A stretch of DNA of 64,000 bases from JAVWMQ01 sp036646055 (GCA_036646055.1 JAVXMY010000001.1:248001-312000); one strand, 5' to 3'; positions 24,539 through 33,312 are shown, counted from the stretch's first letter. The notes: a model not told the origin generated them from the letters alone. A program made the numbers and translations.

Positions 24539-26446
24539 TTATTTTTTCAATTTTAATAGTTCTTTGGCAATAGTTTGATACATCAATTTAGCATTTATAG
24601 GTTTAGATAAATGACCATTCATTCCAACCTTAAAAGATTTTGATATATCTTCCAAAAATGCATTAGCAGTCATTGCAATAATAGGGATGGTCTTTGCATC
24701 CTCCCTATTTAGACTTCTAATAGTCTCTGTAGCTTCAAGTCCATTCATAACTGGCATTCTTATATCCATCAAAATTAAATCATACTCGTTAATATTTGAA
24801 TTTTCAAAGGTTTCTACACCAATTTGCCCGTTTTCAGCAACAACAACATTCATGTTTTCTCGTTCTAAAAGTTTTGTGGCAATTTGAACATTGATTTGAT
24901 GGTCCTCGCATAAAAGCACTTTTTTGCCCTTCAGTATTTCTAGTGAAATATCCTGGTCATTTTGCTGGTTTCCAATGTCCTTAGCAATCTTCGCTTTAAA
25001 TACAATTTTAAATGTAGTGCCTTCACCTAATTTACTTTGGCAGGTAATTGTTCCACCCATTGTTTCAATAATATTTTTTACTATGGAGAGACCTAACCCT
25101 GTTCCATTGTCATTTTTGATTTCATTACTATGTTCTTGTTCAAATGGTTTAAATAATTTGTTTTCTACAAATTTTTTACTCATTCCAATTCCATTATCCC
25201 GAATGATAATGTTATTAGAAACATAATTATCACTAAGGTTTTCAGCTTCCATTTCACATTGAACAATACCACCCTCATGGGTAAATTTAATTGCATTACC
25301 AATTAAATTGACAAATACTTGTTTTATACGCAGCTTATCAGCTTCAATGGCACCATAGCATTCTTTGGTCTCGGTAATATCAAGTCTAATATTCTTTGCC
25401 TCTGCTTGTGGCAGCAAAATTGTTTTAATTTCTTCCTTAAAATCTTTAAATAAATAGGGTTCCAAATTGAGAACCAACTTGTCCTCCTCAATTTTGCTCA
25501 TATCTAAAATATCGTTGATTAAACCTAACATATAGTTTCCTGATGATTGAATTTTCTTACAGCACTCTCGTCTTTCCTCTTCAGTAGTGTTTTTATCAAC
25601 AGAAATTTCAGAAAATCCAATAATTGCATTCATAGGAGTTCTCATATCGTGGCTCATTCTAGATAAAAACTCGCTTTTAGCTTTTGTTGCCTCACTAACA
25701 GCCTTCTTTTGTTTTTGTGTCAACAAAAAGAAACCTATAAATAAAACTACTTGTAGTAATAAAATAACTTTGAAGGTATTGCTAACTTTAGCCACATCAT
25801 CTTTTGTGTCTCTAATAATTTTAGTCACATTATCATCAAATCTACTATCTAGAGAACTTTTTAACTCTCCAAAAATATCTAGTATTTCCCCTCTTATTTT
25901 TTCATACTTCTTACTAATCAAATAGTTATTACCTAAATCATACTGTTCATTTTTGGATAAGTTTTTTTCCTCTTCTGTCAATGAAACGTTTCTTACCTGT
26001 ATAGGCATGTCTTTTTCTGGAATATTAGCAGACTCAGCTATTAACCTCATGGAATCAACCTCAGCCATAGTTAGCTCATCATAAAACTTTTTGGCCCTAA
26101 GCAAATTACATTCCTCTTGTTCCGTAATCCCTCTACTACGCAATTCATAAACAAGTTTTTCCGCTTTTTTTTCTTTAAAAACAACATGACAATACTCCTT
26201 CATATCATTAGGATCTGAGCTCTTTGTAAAAGCAATAGCTCTTGAAGTATCCGGTATAGTCATTAAGTCTGTAATAATTCTATCAATTCTATTTTTGCTT
26301 TCAGTAAAGTTTGTAATCTTACTTAATTGTTCATTGTTTCTAGAATTAGAATTTTCATTAATAATTAAGGCAACCATGGTAATTGAAAAAAGTATACCTG
26401 CCAATATAATTACAAATAGATTTGCTTTTTTATTATTATTGATCAT
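24539..26446 (-). CDS. Hybrid histidine kinase/response regulator
   Basis: 635 residues. Membrane helix 9-29, an extracytoplasmic helical sensor region (30-224), a second membrane helix (225-243), HisKA with H266 in SHDMRTP, HATPase with NLIGNAIKF, DNGIGM and GTGLGLS, and a C-terminal receiver with phospho-acceptor D559 (LMDIRMP). There is no DNA-binding output domain. The start codon overlaps the upstream lipoprotein gene by 11 bp, so the two are made together; the lipoprotein is the likely ligand-sensing partner of the extracytoplasmic region. Confidence 0.92.
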   Translation of the reverse strand: MINNNKKANLFVIILAGILFSITMVALIINENSNSRNNEQLSKITNFTESKNRIDRIITDLMTIPDTSRAIAFTKSSDPNDMKEYCHVVFKEKKAEKLVYELRSRGITEQEECNLLRAKKFYDELTMAEVDSMRLIAESANIPEKDMPIQVRNVSLTEEEKNLSKNEQYDLGNNYLISKKYEKIRGEILDIFGELKSSLDSRFDDNVTKIIRDTKDDVAKVSNTFKVILLLQVVLFIGFFLLTQKQKKAVSEATKAKSEFLSRMSHDMRTPMNAIIGFSEISVDKNTTEEERRECCKKIQSSGNYMLGLINDILDMSKIEEDKLVLNLEPYLFKDFKEEIKTILLPQAEAKNIRLDITETKECYGAIEADKLRIKQVFVNLIGNAIKFTHEGGIVQCEMEAENLSDNYVSNNIIIRDNGIGMSKKFVENKLFKPFEQEHSNEIKNDNGTGLGLSIVKNIIETMGGTITCQSKLGEGTTFKIVFKAKIAKDIGNQQNDQDISLEILKGKKVLLCEDHQINVQIATKLLERENMNVVVAENGQIGVETFENSNINEYDLILMDIRMPVMNGLEATETIRSLNREDAKTIPIIAMTANAFLEDISKSFKVGMNGHLSKPINAKLMYQTIAKELLKLKK

Positions 26447-28298
26447 CTTCCTTATTCCCTTCTACTTTTACAAAATAGTCTTTGGGAGTAGGTAAGGTAC
26501 CTTTTTCCTTCCAATTATCAATAAATATACTTTGTATATCACCATCATATAAGAAAAATTCCTTTGCATATTGGTTATTTGTTTTTTCTAAAGCATATAG
26601 AATATATATGTCAATTATCACCTTATACTCTTCATTGTCTTTAATATCTCTTTTACCTAAATCTTTTAATTTTTCAACTGGATTGTTAATGCTATTATAA
26701 ATAGTAGCTCCTCCAACTGCAGGATAATAAATCAGAGGCTCTATATTGCCATATTCAAATATATTAGAGCAATATATACTTTCTCTAATTACATCCTTAA
26801 TTTGTTTCCCTTTGAGATTCCCTATAAAAAGATTGCTAGTATCAACAATAGACTTAATTTGCTTATCAGTGTATTCCCCCTTAAATAAAGGTGTGGTAGC
26901 ACATCTTGAATCAATCAAAGCAATATCCGCTCTGGTTTTTTCTTTTACACTTTGTGCAATGACCGAGGCAAATGGATTATTAAAATCTATGGTACTATCT
27001 CCTTCACTATCAACGGTCTGGGAATTATCAATATCTTCTTTGTTGATTCCAACATAAGTTTCTTTTTCTATTTTCCCCAATTCTAAGAAATATGTTTTTG
27101 CAAATTCTTCACCATCCGAATTATTTACAAGTATTTCTTCTAGCCCTTTGGCAGCAGCCTTAAATGAATTTTGAAGTAGAACCCTATTGTGATTATTTTT
27201 TTCATTCACATATGGGATTAAGTCTTTCAAATTATGGGACTTTTCAAGTTTAGTTTTATTATAAGAAACCAGGCCTTCACCTTGTTCATTTAATTTCTTC
27301 TGAGCTTCTGGAGACATCATTGCATTTAATACCTTTTTGGCATTTTCTAATTTTTGACTATCCTCATCCAATTTTTTTGAAAGTCCAAGACTAAAAACAG
27401 GGTAGTCCAAAAGATGCTTATCTTCTTCCTTCTTCCCTAAATGTGGAATTCCTTTTATGTTCAAAGAGTTTGTCCTGTCAAAGACAGTATCTGTGCAAAG
27501 AATGGTCATAGCAAGTTTCCCATCATAAAGCATTTTCGTTACCTGAGATAATGTTCCATTTGCCAAATCCTTTTTAGTGATAACCTTGTTATCTCTAAGT
27601 TCTTCTAAAACTTCACCAACCTTGGCGAATCCATCTATGTCTTCTTGGTATTTCCCAGTTTTCATTACGTTTTCTTCCCAAGCCTGGCCATCTTCTCTTC
27701 CAAAGAATGGATCTAGTCCAATAGCTTTAATTAATTTATCGCTTCCCCAATTCTCTGTAATGTCAGCCATAAAACCTCGAATTCCGACACTTTCAAATTT
27801 TTTACATACCGAAATGAAGGAATCCAAGTCTGTTGGAATTGGAATACCATACTGCTGAAATAAATCAACATTAACAACCAAAGTATCCATAGCTCCAGGC
27901 TGTGGTAGCCAAAATACTTTGCCATCTCTTATAAAATTATCCAAGTATTCTCCCTTAATTTCTTTAGTTTGTTCAAAATTAGACAAATCTAATAAATAGG
28001 GTTCCAACTTCTTCGCTGTATCTTCTTCAAACTTACGTATTGCAACAATATCTGCCATATTGTCATGTTGGCCTACATAAAGTAATTTCCCAGCATCATT
28101 TCTATTGTTCAACCATTTAATATGTATTTCTGAACATTGGTTTTCAACATAGGATCGCCACTTTGGGAAACTTACAGCATTATACATAGAAATAGAAACA
28201 ACAGGTTTTTCACCTTTGATATTATCCTCTTGCCCACAACCTGTCAGTGTTGACAGCATTGTTGTTATAATTAATATAACTCCAAGTATCTTTTTCAC
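26436..28298 (-). CDS. Lipoprotein: solute-binding domain fused to degenerate 5'-nucleotidase C-terminal domain
   Basis: 620 residues. A lipobox (TLTGC, C21) anchors it outside the membrane. Residues about 30-410 resemble family 1 extracellular solute-binding proteins (WLPQPGAMDTLVVN, then the MSPEAQKKLNE helix). Residues about 442-605 resemble the 5'-nucleotidase C-terminal domain (ADIALID..., then LFKGEYTDKQIKSI and LKGKQIKDVI), but the usual N/GG-R substrate motif is replaced by DSRCATTP, so catalysis is doubtful. No permease or ATPase gene is nearby. The overlap with a hybrid kinase suggests a sensing role rather than transport. The start is GTG at 28298, with GGAGAG upstream. The domain calls are by eye. 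Confidence 0.75.
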   Translation of the reverse strand: MKKILGVILIITTMLSTLTGCGQEDNIKGEKPVVSISMYNAVSFPKWRSYVENQCSEIHIKWLNNRNDAGKLLYVGQHDNMADIVAIRKFEEDTAKKLEPYLLDLSNFEQTKEIKGEYLDNFIRDGKVFWLPQPGAMDTLVVNVDLFQQYGIPIPTDLDSFISVCKKFESVGIRGFMADITENWGSDKLIKAIGLDPFFGREDGQAWEENVMKTGKYQEDIDGFAKVGEVLEELRDNKVITKKDLANGTLSQVTKMLYDGKLAMTILCTDTVFDRTNSLNIKGIPHLGKKEEDKHLLDYPVFSLGLSKKLDEDSQKLENAKKVLNAMMSPEAQKKLNEQGEGLVSYNKTKLEKSHNLKDLIPYVNEKNNHNRVLLQNSFKAAAKGLEEILVNNSDGEEFAKTYFLELGKIEKETYVGINKEDIDNSQTVDSEGDSTIDFNNPFASVIAQSVKEKTRADIALIDSRCATTPLFKGEYTDKQIKSIVDTSNLFIGNLKGKQIKDVIRESIYCSNIFEYGNIEPLIYYPAVGGATIYNSINNPVEKLKDLGKRDIKDNEEYKVIIDIYILYALEKTNNQYAKEFFLYDGDIQSIFIDNWKEKGTLPTPKDYFVKVEGNKEDDQ

Positions 28299-28363
28299 TT
28301 AAACTCTCCATTTTTAATCTCGTTTAAATACTCTTTCGTTAAATTATAACACAAATGCTGAAA

Positions 28364-28410
28364 TTGCAATATAAAAAACGATGAAAAAATCATCGTTTTT
28401 TATATTGCAA
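28364..28410 (-). terminator. Perfect 21-bp hairpin across the DUF3793 stop codon
   Basis: Left arm 28364-28384 and right arm 28390-28410 are perfect complements with a loop of five A (T on the minus strand). On the minus strand the inner stem is followed by six T's, so it can act as the terminator of the DUF2325-DUF3793 operon. Its outer arm covers the last codons and stop of DUF3793, which is unusual. Confidence 0.8.
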
Positions 28411-28948
28411 CTGTTAATTTTTTTAAGTCGCTTCCTTCAGATAATTTTTCGCAATAAATTCTTGTACATTTTCTAAACAAACCAAAAGTTTTCTCAGCAT
28501 CACAAATATTCGAATACACCTTCCAGCATCCAACACATTTATAGTTTTCCCCTTTATTTACTATAAATGCTTTAATATCTTCTAAGGGGTATCCTAAAAA
28601 CACTCCTATTTCATGTGGAAAATCAGACTTTAGCAGGTGAATCTTCAAAATTTCCAAAGCATTTTCAACTGTTAAATTATTATATCCAAACTCCTGCATA
28701 AACTCTTTTACTACTCTATTTTGAAAAAGCAGCCATAAACGGTTTTTTCTATAGACATAAATTAATGCAACACCGTTGATTGCTTTTAAAATTTCAAAAT
28801 AAACTCCTTTGTTATTTAATTCCAAGTTTCTTTCATCTACGCTTTCTAATAATTGTTCCTCTGATTCATACTTATATGAAAACAAATTGCCAATTTTTAG
28901 GCCGGCCAAAGTTGGCGCGCAGTGTCTAATTATTTTATCTAATGACAT
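28400..28948 (-). CDS. DUF3793 family protein
   Basis: 182 residues of the DUF3793 family, recognised by FPHEIGVFLGYPLEDI, the CVGCWKVY block and C-terminal cysteines. It has no membrane segment or signal peptide. The function is unknown; in Clostridia the family is commonly found with iron-uptake or flavodoxin genes. It is cotranscribed with DUF2325, 12 bp downstream, under a promoter overlapped by a palindromic operator. Four cysteines (CVGC, CDAEK, FRKC, YCEK) could bind metal, but that is only an inference. Confidence 0.82.
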   Translation of the reverse strand: MSLDKIIRHCAPTLAGLKIGNLFSYKYESEEQLLESVDERNLELNNKGVYFEILKAINGVALIYVYRKNRLWLLFQNRVVKEFMQEFGYNNLTVENALEILKIHLLKSDFPHEIGVFLGYPLEDIKAFIVNKGENYKCVGCWKVYSNICDAEKTFGLFRKCTRIYCEKLSEGSDLKKLTVAI

Positions 28949-28960
28949 TTAATCCTCCTG

Positions 28961-29239
28961 TTAAATAGCATATTCCTTTAATACATCTCTAAGGGCCGCC
29001 ATGGAGCTTGAATGGCAATGAACTATTTGAGGTTTTTTACCCGGCAATGCTGCCGTAGCAATATTAATCATTTTATGAGACACTGTACTAGTAAAAAATA
29101 TGACCAAATCTGGACATCCAATTTGCTTCTTAATTCCCTGTGGCTGAGTGAAAACCTTGGCTTTGCACTTATAATCCTTGCATAATTCCTTATATCTACG
29201 GGCCATTCTGTCGTTTCCCCCTACTATTGCTATACTCAT
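28961..29239 (-). CDS. DUF2325 family protein
   Basis: 92 residues. A small Rossmann-like domain beginning SIAIVGGNDRM and ending IVHCHSSSMAAL, as in DUF2325. No enzymatic role is known for the family. GGGGG precedes the ATG at 29239; a longer frame to 29272 would run into the second operator. It is the first gene of the operon with DUF3793, and the two GTTAG-N6-CTAAC palindromes upstream make metal-dependent repression a reasonable guess. Confidence 0.82.
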   Translation of the reverse strand: MSIAIVGGNDRMARRYKELCKDYKCKAKVFTQPQGIKKQIGCPDLVIFFTSTVSHKMINIATAALPGKKPQIVHCHSSSMAALRDVLKEYAI

Positions 29240-29263
29240 AACTTTCCCCCTTTTCACGGACTG

Positions 29264-29279
29264 GTTAGCCATCGCTAAC
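29264..29279 (-). promoter_or_regulatory. Palindromic operator copy 1, GTTAG-N6-CTAAC
   Basis: GTTAG CCATCG CTAAC on the plus strand, located in the leader about 25 bp before the DUF2325 start. It matches the second copy in both arms and in spacer length, while the spacers differ, as expected for a dimeric repressor site. Confidence 0.65.
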
Positions 29280-29332
29280 TCTATGCCATTTTTAAAGCAC
29301 CATTTTCTGGTGCATCTTTCTTATTCAATGTA

Positions 29333-29364
29333 GTTAGCATACACTAACTCGATGTTTTTGTCAA
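29333..29364 (-). promoter_or_regulatory. Promoter with overlapping palindromic operator (copy 2)
   Basis: Minus-strand TTGACA (29359-29364), 17 bp, TATGCT (29336-29341). The palindrome GTTAG CATACA CTAAC (29333-29348) covers the -10, so a bound protein would block RNA polymerase. Arms of this kind resemble DtxR/IdeR-class iron or manganese operators, which is inference. A small GCACCA/TGGTGC hairpin lies between the two operators (about 29297-29313). Confidence 0.72.
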
Positions 29365-29531
29365 CAATTTTTATTTATTTTTTGACTTATAACAGTCACA
29401 TCCTATCAAAACCCGTTGAGCCTTTGCCCTTACTTCCTTCATAACAACCAAAACAACTTCTTCCGTTTTCTGAAATATTATGATACACTAAATTTGTTTG
29501 TGTGATATGTGTATTAGAATATGAGGTATTT

Positions 29532-31664
29532 ATGTTAAGGCAATCTATTTTTTTTAAGCAAATTTTAGGTTCAGTGTTAATAATGATTGTAATATTTATA
29601 ATTATTACATTATCTATTTCCAAAATAGAATCAACTGCCAAAGACACAGTTTTTTCTGAACAGGAAAAAATAATGGCTTTTAATGTAGGGAACACCATTA
29701 ATCGAATTGAAATTTTAAAGGAAAATAAAGAAAAAAGTTCTCTAACAGATATGAAAATTATTAAAGGTAGTCTTTCTAAGGCCACTTCTATTAGTGATAT
29801 TAAATCTAAATGGAATGCAGCTATGATTGCCCATCCTATTTATAAGCACTGCTCATTATATGTTTACCCTTTAAATACAGATGATCAGCTTCTCTCTTTG
29901 GAGCATTCTACTCACAAAAGCCACTATAATGGCCATGAGTCAGATCTAAAGGTTAAATTTAATTCTAGTATTTATTCTTTTAAAATAACTCTTAAAATGG
30001 ATTATGTTTTTAACCATGTCTATAAACTAATTTCAGAAGAACTTCATACTTCAACTTATACTCCTAACGAATATGTTTGGGTTAATCAAATTGAAGACTA
30101 CAATGGTGGTGATGATTATGCTATCCGCTTAATTCATCCAAACCTTATAGATACTGAAGGAACTTTCATTTCAACAAATACAAAAGATGCTAAGGGCAAG
30201 TTCCCTTACAAAACAGAGTTAGAAGGTACTGTCAAAGCAAGTAAGAATAATAAGGGCTACTTCCAGGATTACTACTTTAAAAACAAAGTAAATAATAATG
30301 TAGAACTTAAACATTCATATTCTAAACTTTATAAACCTTTTAATTGGATAATTGCAACAGGGATACCTTATTCAGATATGTTTTATATAGTAAACAAAGC
30401 CTATACAGATAACTCTATACTGTTTTACATATTAGGCCTAATTGGATTTGTTATTGTACTAATATTTAACGTAATTTACTTTAGATACTACAAGAAAAAC
30501 TACGATAAGACTCTTATTTTAACAAAGGAAGCAAATCAGGCTAAGAACGAGTTTTTTACTAAAATAAGTCACGATATGCGCACTCCTTTAAACGGAATAC
30601 TTGGTATGACCAAAATTCTACAAAACGACTATAAAACTGATGTAAAATTACAATCCAGTCTAAAGCAAATAGATATTTCTGCATCATATTTAAGCGAACT
30701 AGTTAACAATACCTTAGATATACAAAAGTCTGAATTTAAACAACTAGCCCTACACTTAGCCCCTGTAAATCTTACAGAGCTATTTGACAAGTTAAAAAAT
30801 ATAACCGACATAAACGCTACTACCAAAAATCTTCAATTTTCATGGCAAAGCAACACAAATGAACCGGTTTGGGTTATGGCTGACAAAGTAAGATTAAGCC
30901 AAGTTGCACTTAACCTTATTGGCAATGGGGTTAAATTCACACCTGCTAACGGCTCAATAGATGTAATCCTTGATATCAAAAAAGATGTAGTTAGTAACAC
31001 TGCAACAACCTGCCTAACTATTTCAGACTCTGGAATCGGCATGAGCGAAGAATTTCTACCAAACCTTTTCGAACCTTTTGCCCAAGAAAAGGACCCTACT
31101 GTTCATAAATATGGTGGAACCGGCCTAGGGCTAAGTATTGTAAAAACAATCGTTGACCTTATGGATGGTAGTATAACAGTCCAAAGCCATAAAAACAAAG
31201 GAACTACATTCACAGTGACTATAACTCATAATATTTCTCCACCTCCATCAATGGGTCCAAATATTCCAAGTTCAATTGTAACTTTAGCAGGGAAAAAATG
31301 CTTATACTGCGAAGACCACCCTTTAAATGCTATGATCTGCAAAAGAATCTTAGGAAAAGCAGATATCATTGTTGATATTGCTCCAAATGGCAAAATAGGA
31401 TGTGATATGTTTACATCATCCCAGAATAACCCTTATAATTTTATTTTGATGGATATTAGAATGCCAATTATGGATGGAATTAAAGCAACAGAGGTAATCA
31501 GAACTTCATGTGGGACTTATGGGTTAAACATCCCCATCATTGCTTTGTCGGCCAATGGGTCAAATTCTGACATAGAGGCCTGTCGTAGTGCGGGAATGAA
31601 CGATCACATAGCTAAACCAATTGATCCAGAAAAAGTATTTGAAAGTATAAGCAAATACATATAA
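29532..31664 (+). CDS. Hybrid histidine kinase/response regulator with Cache-like sensor
   Basis: 710 residues. Membrane helix 8-29, an extracytoplasmic sensor of about 260 residues whose C-terminal part (GYFQDYYF..., HSYSKLYKPFNWIIATGIPY) is typical of Cache domains, membrane helix 296-318, HisKA with H347 (SHDMRTP), HATPase (GTGLGLS) and a C-terminal receiver with D641 (LMDIRMP). Cache sensors bind small molecules such as amino or carboxylic acids. I chose the start at 29532, with GAGG five bases upstream. It is not adjacent to an output regulator, and its architecture closely parallels the kinase at 24539-26446. Confidence 0.9.
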   Translation: MLRQSIFFKQILGSVLIMIVIFIIITLSISKIESTAKDTVFSEQEKIMAFNVGNTINRIEILKENKEKSSLTDMKIIKGSLSKATSISDIKSKWNAAMIAHPIYKHCSLYVYPLNTDDQLLSLEHSTHKSHYNGHESDLKVKFNSSIYSFKITLKMDYVFNHVYKLISEELHTSTYTPNEYVWVNQIEDYNGGDDYAIRLIHPNLIDTEGTFISTNTKDAKGKFPYKTELEGTVKASKNNKGYFQDYYFKNKVNNNVELKHSYSKLYKPFNWIIATGIPYSDMFYIVNKAYTDNSILFYILGLIGFVIVLIFNVIYFRYYKKNYDKTLILTKEANQAKNEFFTKISHDMRTPLNGILGMTKILQNDYKTDVKLQSSLKQIDISASYLSELVNNTLDIQKSEFKQLALHLAPVNLTELFDKLKNITDINATTKNLQFSWQSNTNEPVWVMADKVRLSQVALNLIGNGVKFTPANGSIDVILDIKKDVVSNTATTCLTISDSGIGMSEEFLPNLFEPFAQEKDPTVHKYGGTGLGLSIVKTIVDLMDGSITVQSHKNKGTTFTVTITHNISPPPSMGPNIPSSIVTLAGKKCLYCEDHPLNAMICKRILGKADIIVDIAPNGKIGCDMFTSSQNNPYNFILMDIRMPIMDGIKATEVIRTSCGTYGLNIPIIALSANGSNSDIEACRSAGMNDHIAKPIDPEKVFESISKYI

Positions 31665-31807
31665 TCGTTATCGGAAAGGGTATGATTACAAGCAAATACT
31701 GTTTCCTTACTACCTACTAAACGAAATGCTCCTGATGTAAAAAAAATAATGATAAATATAAAATTGAAGTTCTTAATAAAATAAATGAACAAAAATCGTG
31801 TACAAAA

Positions 31808-31838
31808 TAAAAACCCGTTGAAATTTCAACGGGTTTTA
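31808..31838. terminator. Bidirectional terminator after tmRNA
   Basis: AAACCCGTTGAAA pairs perfectly with TTTCAACGGGTTT (31811-31836), flanked by A and T runs. On the minus strand it ends the tmRNA transcript seven bases past the CCA; on plus it would also stop transcription from the hybrid kinase gene. Confidence 0.9.
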
Positions 31839-31844
31839 CTTATA

Positions 31845-32218
31845 TGGTGGAGATGACGGGAGTCGAACCCGTGTCCAAAAACGTTTTCACAAGAATTTCT
31901 CCGAGCGAAGCCTTTGGTAATTTGTTTCGCATCAATCCAACTTCAAAGGCAAAGTTAGAAATCAGCTATCCTGTTGTTCCCTTACGCTACCAGGAGCTCA
32001 CGCAAAGTTTTTCCGTATGTTTTTGCGCCAGGCTCTTAGCCTACGGAGAAACTAAGTCTGACGACGCTACCGCTTAAAGCGGCGCAGAACTATGCTGCTA
32101 ATGCGTAATTGTTTGTATTTTTATCGTTTATATTTAACGTGCCCTTTTTAACGTAGACTGAGCAACTACGGCTCGCTTATCCTGCTTCCACATCCCTGTC
32201 GAAACCATTGACATCCCC
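31845..32218 (-). ncRNA. ssrA: Transfer-messenger RNA (tmRNA)
   Basis: About 374 nt with the 5' tRNA half GGGGATGTCAATGG and 3' half GGTTCGACTCCCGTCATC ending in an encoded CCA; the acceptor stem GGGGATG/CATCTCC pairs. It rescues stalled ribosomes with SmpB, whose gene is just upstream. The tag reading frame ends in TAG at 32090-32092 and encodes N-D-K-N-T-N-N-Y-A-L-A-A, with ATA as the codon before AAC. The usual Ala resume codon is therefore missing in this register. Ends follow the acceptor pairing. Confidence 0.96.
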
Positions 32219-32316
32219 AGATATCTAAATATGCAGCAAAACTTATTTAACTGCATATTATAAACTTAATTTTATGGAACCTATCTAATATGTTTCAATT
32301 ACCAATTTAACTAATA

Positions 32317-32769
32317 CTATCTATATTTGGCTTGTTGAATTTTTCTATCAGAATCCTTCTTGGCAATATCCGCCCTCTTATCATAAAGCTTCTTACCTCT
32401 GCAAACCCCAAGTTCCATCTTGGCTCTACCATCAGTATTAATATAAAGCTTCAATGGAATTAAAGTCAATCCTTTTTGAGTAGTATACCCAATTAATTTA
32501 GTTATTTCCTTCTTGTTTAGAAGAAGCTTCCTAGGTCTAAGGGGATCAACATTAAAATTGTTACCATGGTCATAAGGACTAATATTCATTCCATAAACAA
32601 ACACTTCTCCATTTTCTACCCTAGCATAACTTTCCTTAATATTTGCCTTACCTTGCCTAATAGACTTAATCTCTGTACCAGTCAAAACAATACCAGCCTC
32701 ATAGGACTCATCTACAAAATAATCAAACCTTGCCTTCTTATTATTTGCAATTAATCTTCTTTCTCTCAT
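32317..32769 (-). CDS. smpB: tmRNA-binding protein SmpB
   Basis: 150 residues. Binds the tRNA-like part of tmRNA and carries it into stalled ribosomes. Signature stretches are NKKARFDYFVDE, GIVLTGTEIKSIRQG and LLLNKKEI, with the basic C-terminal tail (KKDSDRKIQQAKYR). I place the start at the ATG at 32769 with GGTGA six bases upstream, two codons inside a TTG that also opens the frame. It follows lepB by 12 bp and precedes the tmRNA gene by about 100 bp on the same strand. Confidence 0.96.
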   Translation of the reverse strand: MRERRLIANNKKARFDYFVDESYEAGIVLTGTEIKSIRQGKANIKESYARVENGEVFVYGMNISPYDHGNNFNVDPLRPRKLLLNKKEITKLIGYTTQKGLTLIPLKLYINTDGRAKMELGVCRGKKLYDKRADIAKKDSDRKIQQAKYR

Positions 32770-32781
32770 AATCAATCACCT

Positions 32782-33312
32782 TTATTTCAAAAGCCCTATC
32801 TTGTCAAATGGGAACAACCTTATAACTGCTTTCCCAGTTAACTCAGAAACCTTAACAGTTCCAAAGTATCTACTGTCTGAACTGTGATTCCTATTATCGC
32901 CCATAACGAAAACCTCGTCATCAGGAATAACCAAACCATCAATTTCACCACCAGTATAACCTTCATTAATATATGGCTCATCTAGTTTCTTGTCATTAAC
33001 AAAAACATCCCCGTCTTTAATTGCAATCTTATCTCCAGGAGTTCCAATAATTCTCTTAATATAAAGCTCCTTCTCAGTTCCTTCTTTATGAGGAAAAACC
33101 ACAATATCCTTATACTCCGGTTCCCCAAATCTATAAGCCTGTTTGCTAATAAACAAGTAGTTATTCTCAATTAAAGTAGGTTCCATTGAAATACCCTTAA
33201 CAACAATAGGTTTCACAAAAAAAGTAATTGCAAAAACTATTACAAGAACAATAATTATATCCTTAATAAGTCCCTTCACGCCATATGATTTTTTCTTAGT
33301 ATCACTTCGCAT
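32782..33312 (-). CDS. lepB: Signal peptidase I
   Basis: 176 residues. Cleaves signal peptides from exported proteins at the outer face of the membrane. One N-terminal membrane helix (about 16-34) precedes the catalytic Ser in GISMEPTL and the general-base Lys in YIKRIIG; the C-terminal MGDNRNHSSDSR block is intact. Its size is typical of Gram-positive SipS-like enzymes. The start at the ATG at 33312 follows GGAGAG; a TTG four codons upstream lies within that site. Confidence 0.95.
   Translation of the reverse strand: MRSDTKKKSYGVKGLIKDIIIVLVIVFAITFFVKPIVVKGISMEPTLIENNYLFISKQAYRFGEPEYKDIVVFPHKEGTEKELYIKRIIGTPGDKIAIKDGDVFVNDKKLDEPYINEGYTGGEIDGLVIPDDEVFVMGDNRNHSSDSRYFGTVKVSELTGKAVIRLFPFDKIGLLK

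Noticed and set aside
29396..29785. A 129-codon minus-strand frame upstream of the second kinase
   Set aside because: It overlaps the kinase coding region antisense and lacks family features or a ribosome site.
31844..32077. A 77-codon plus-strand frame over the tmRNA gene
   Set aside because: It is the complement of tmRNA; the start lies in the CCA end and no ribosome site exists.
32229..32258. Inverted repeat ATATGCAG/CTGCATAT upstream of the tmRNA 5' end
   Set aside because: The 14-base loop and lack of a T run argue against a terminator; it may be a processing hairpin but the evidence is too thin.
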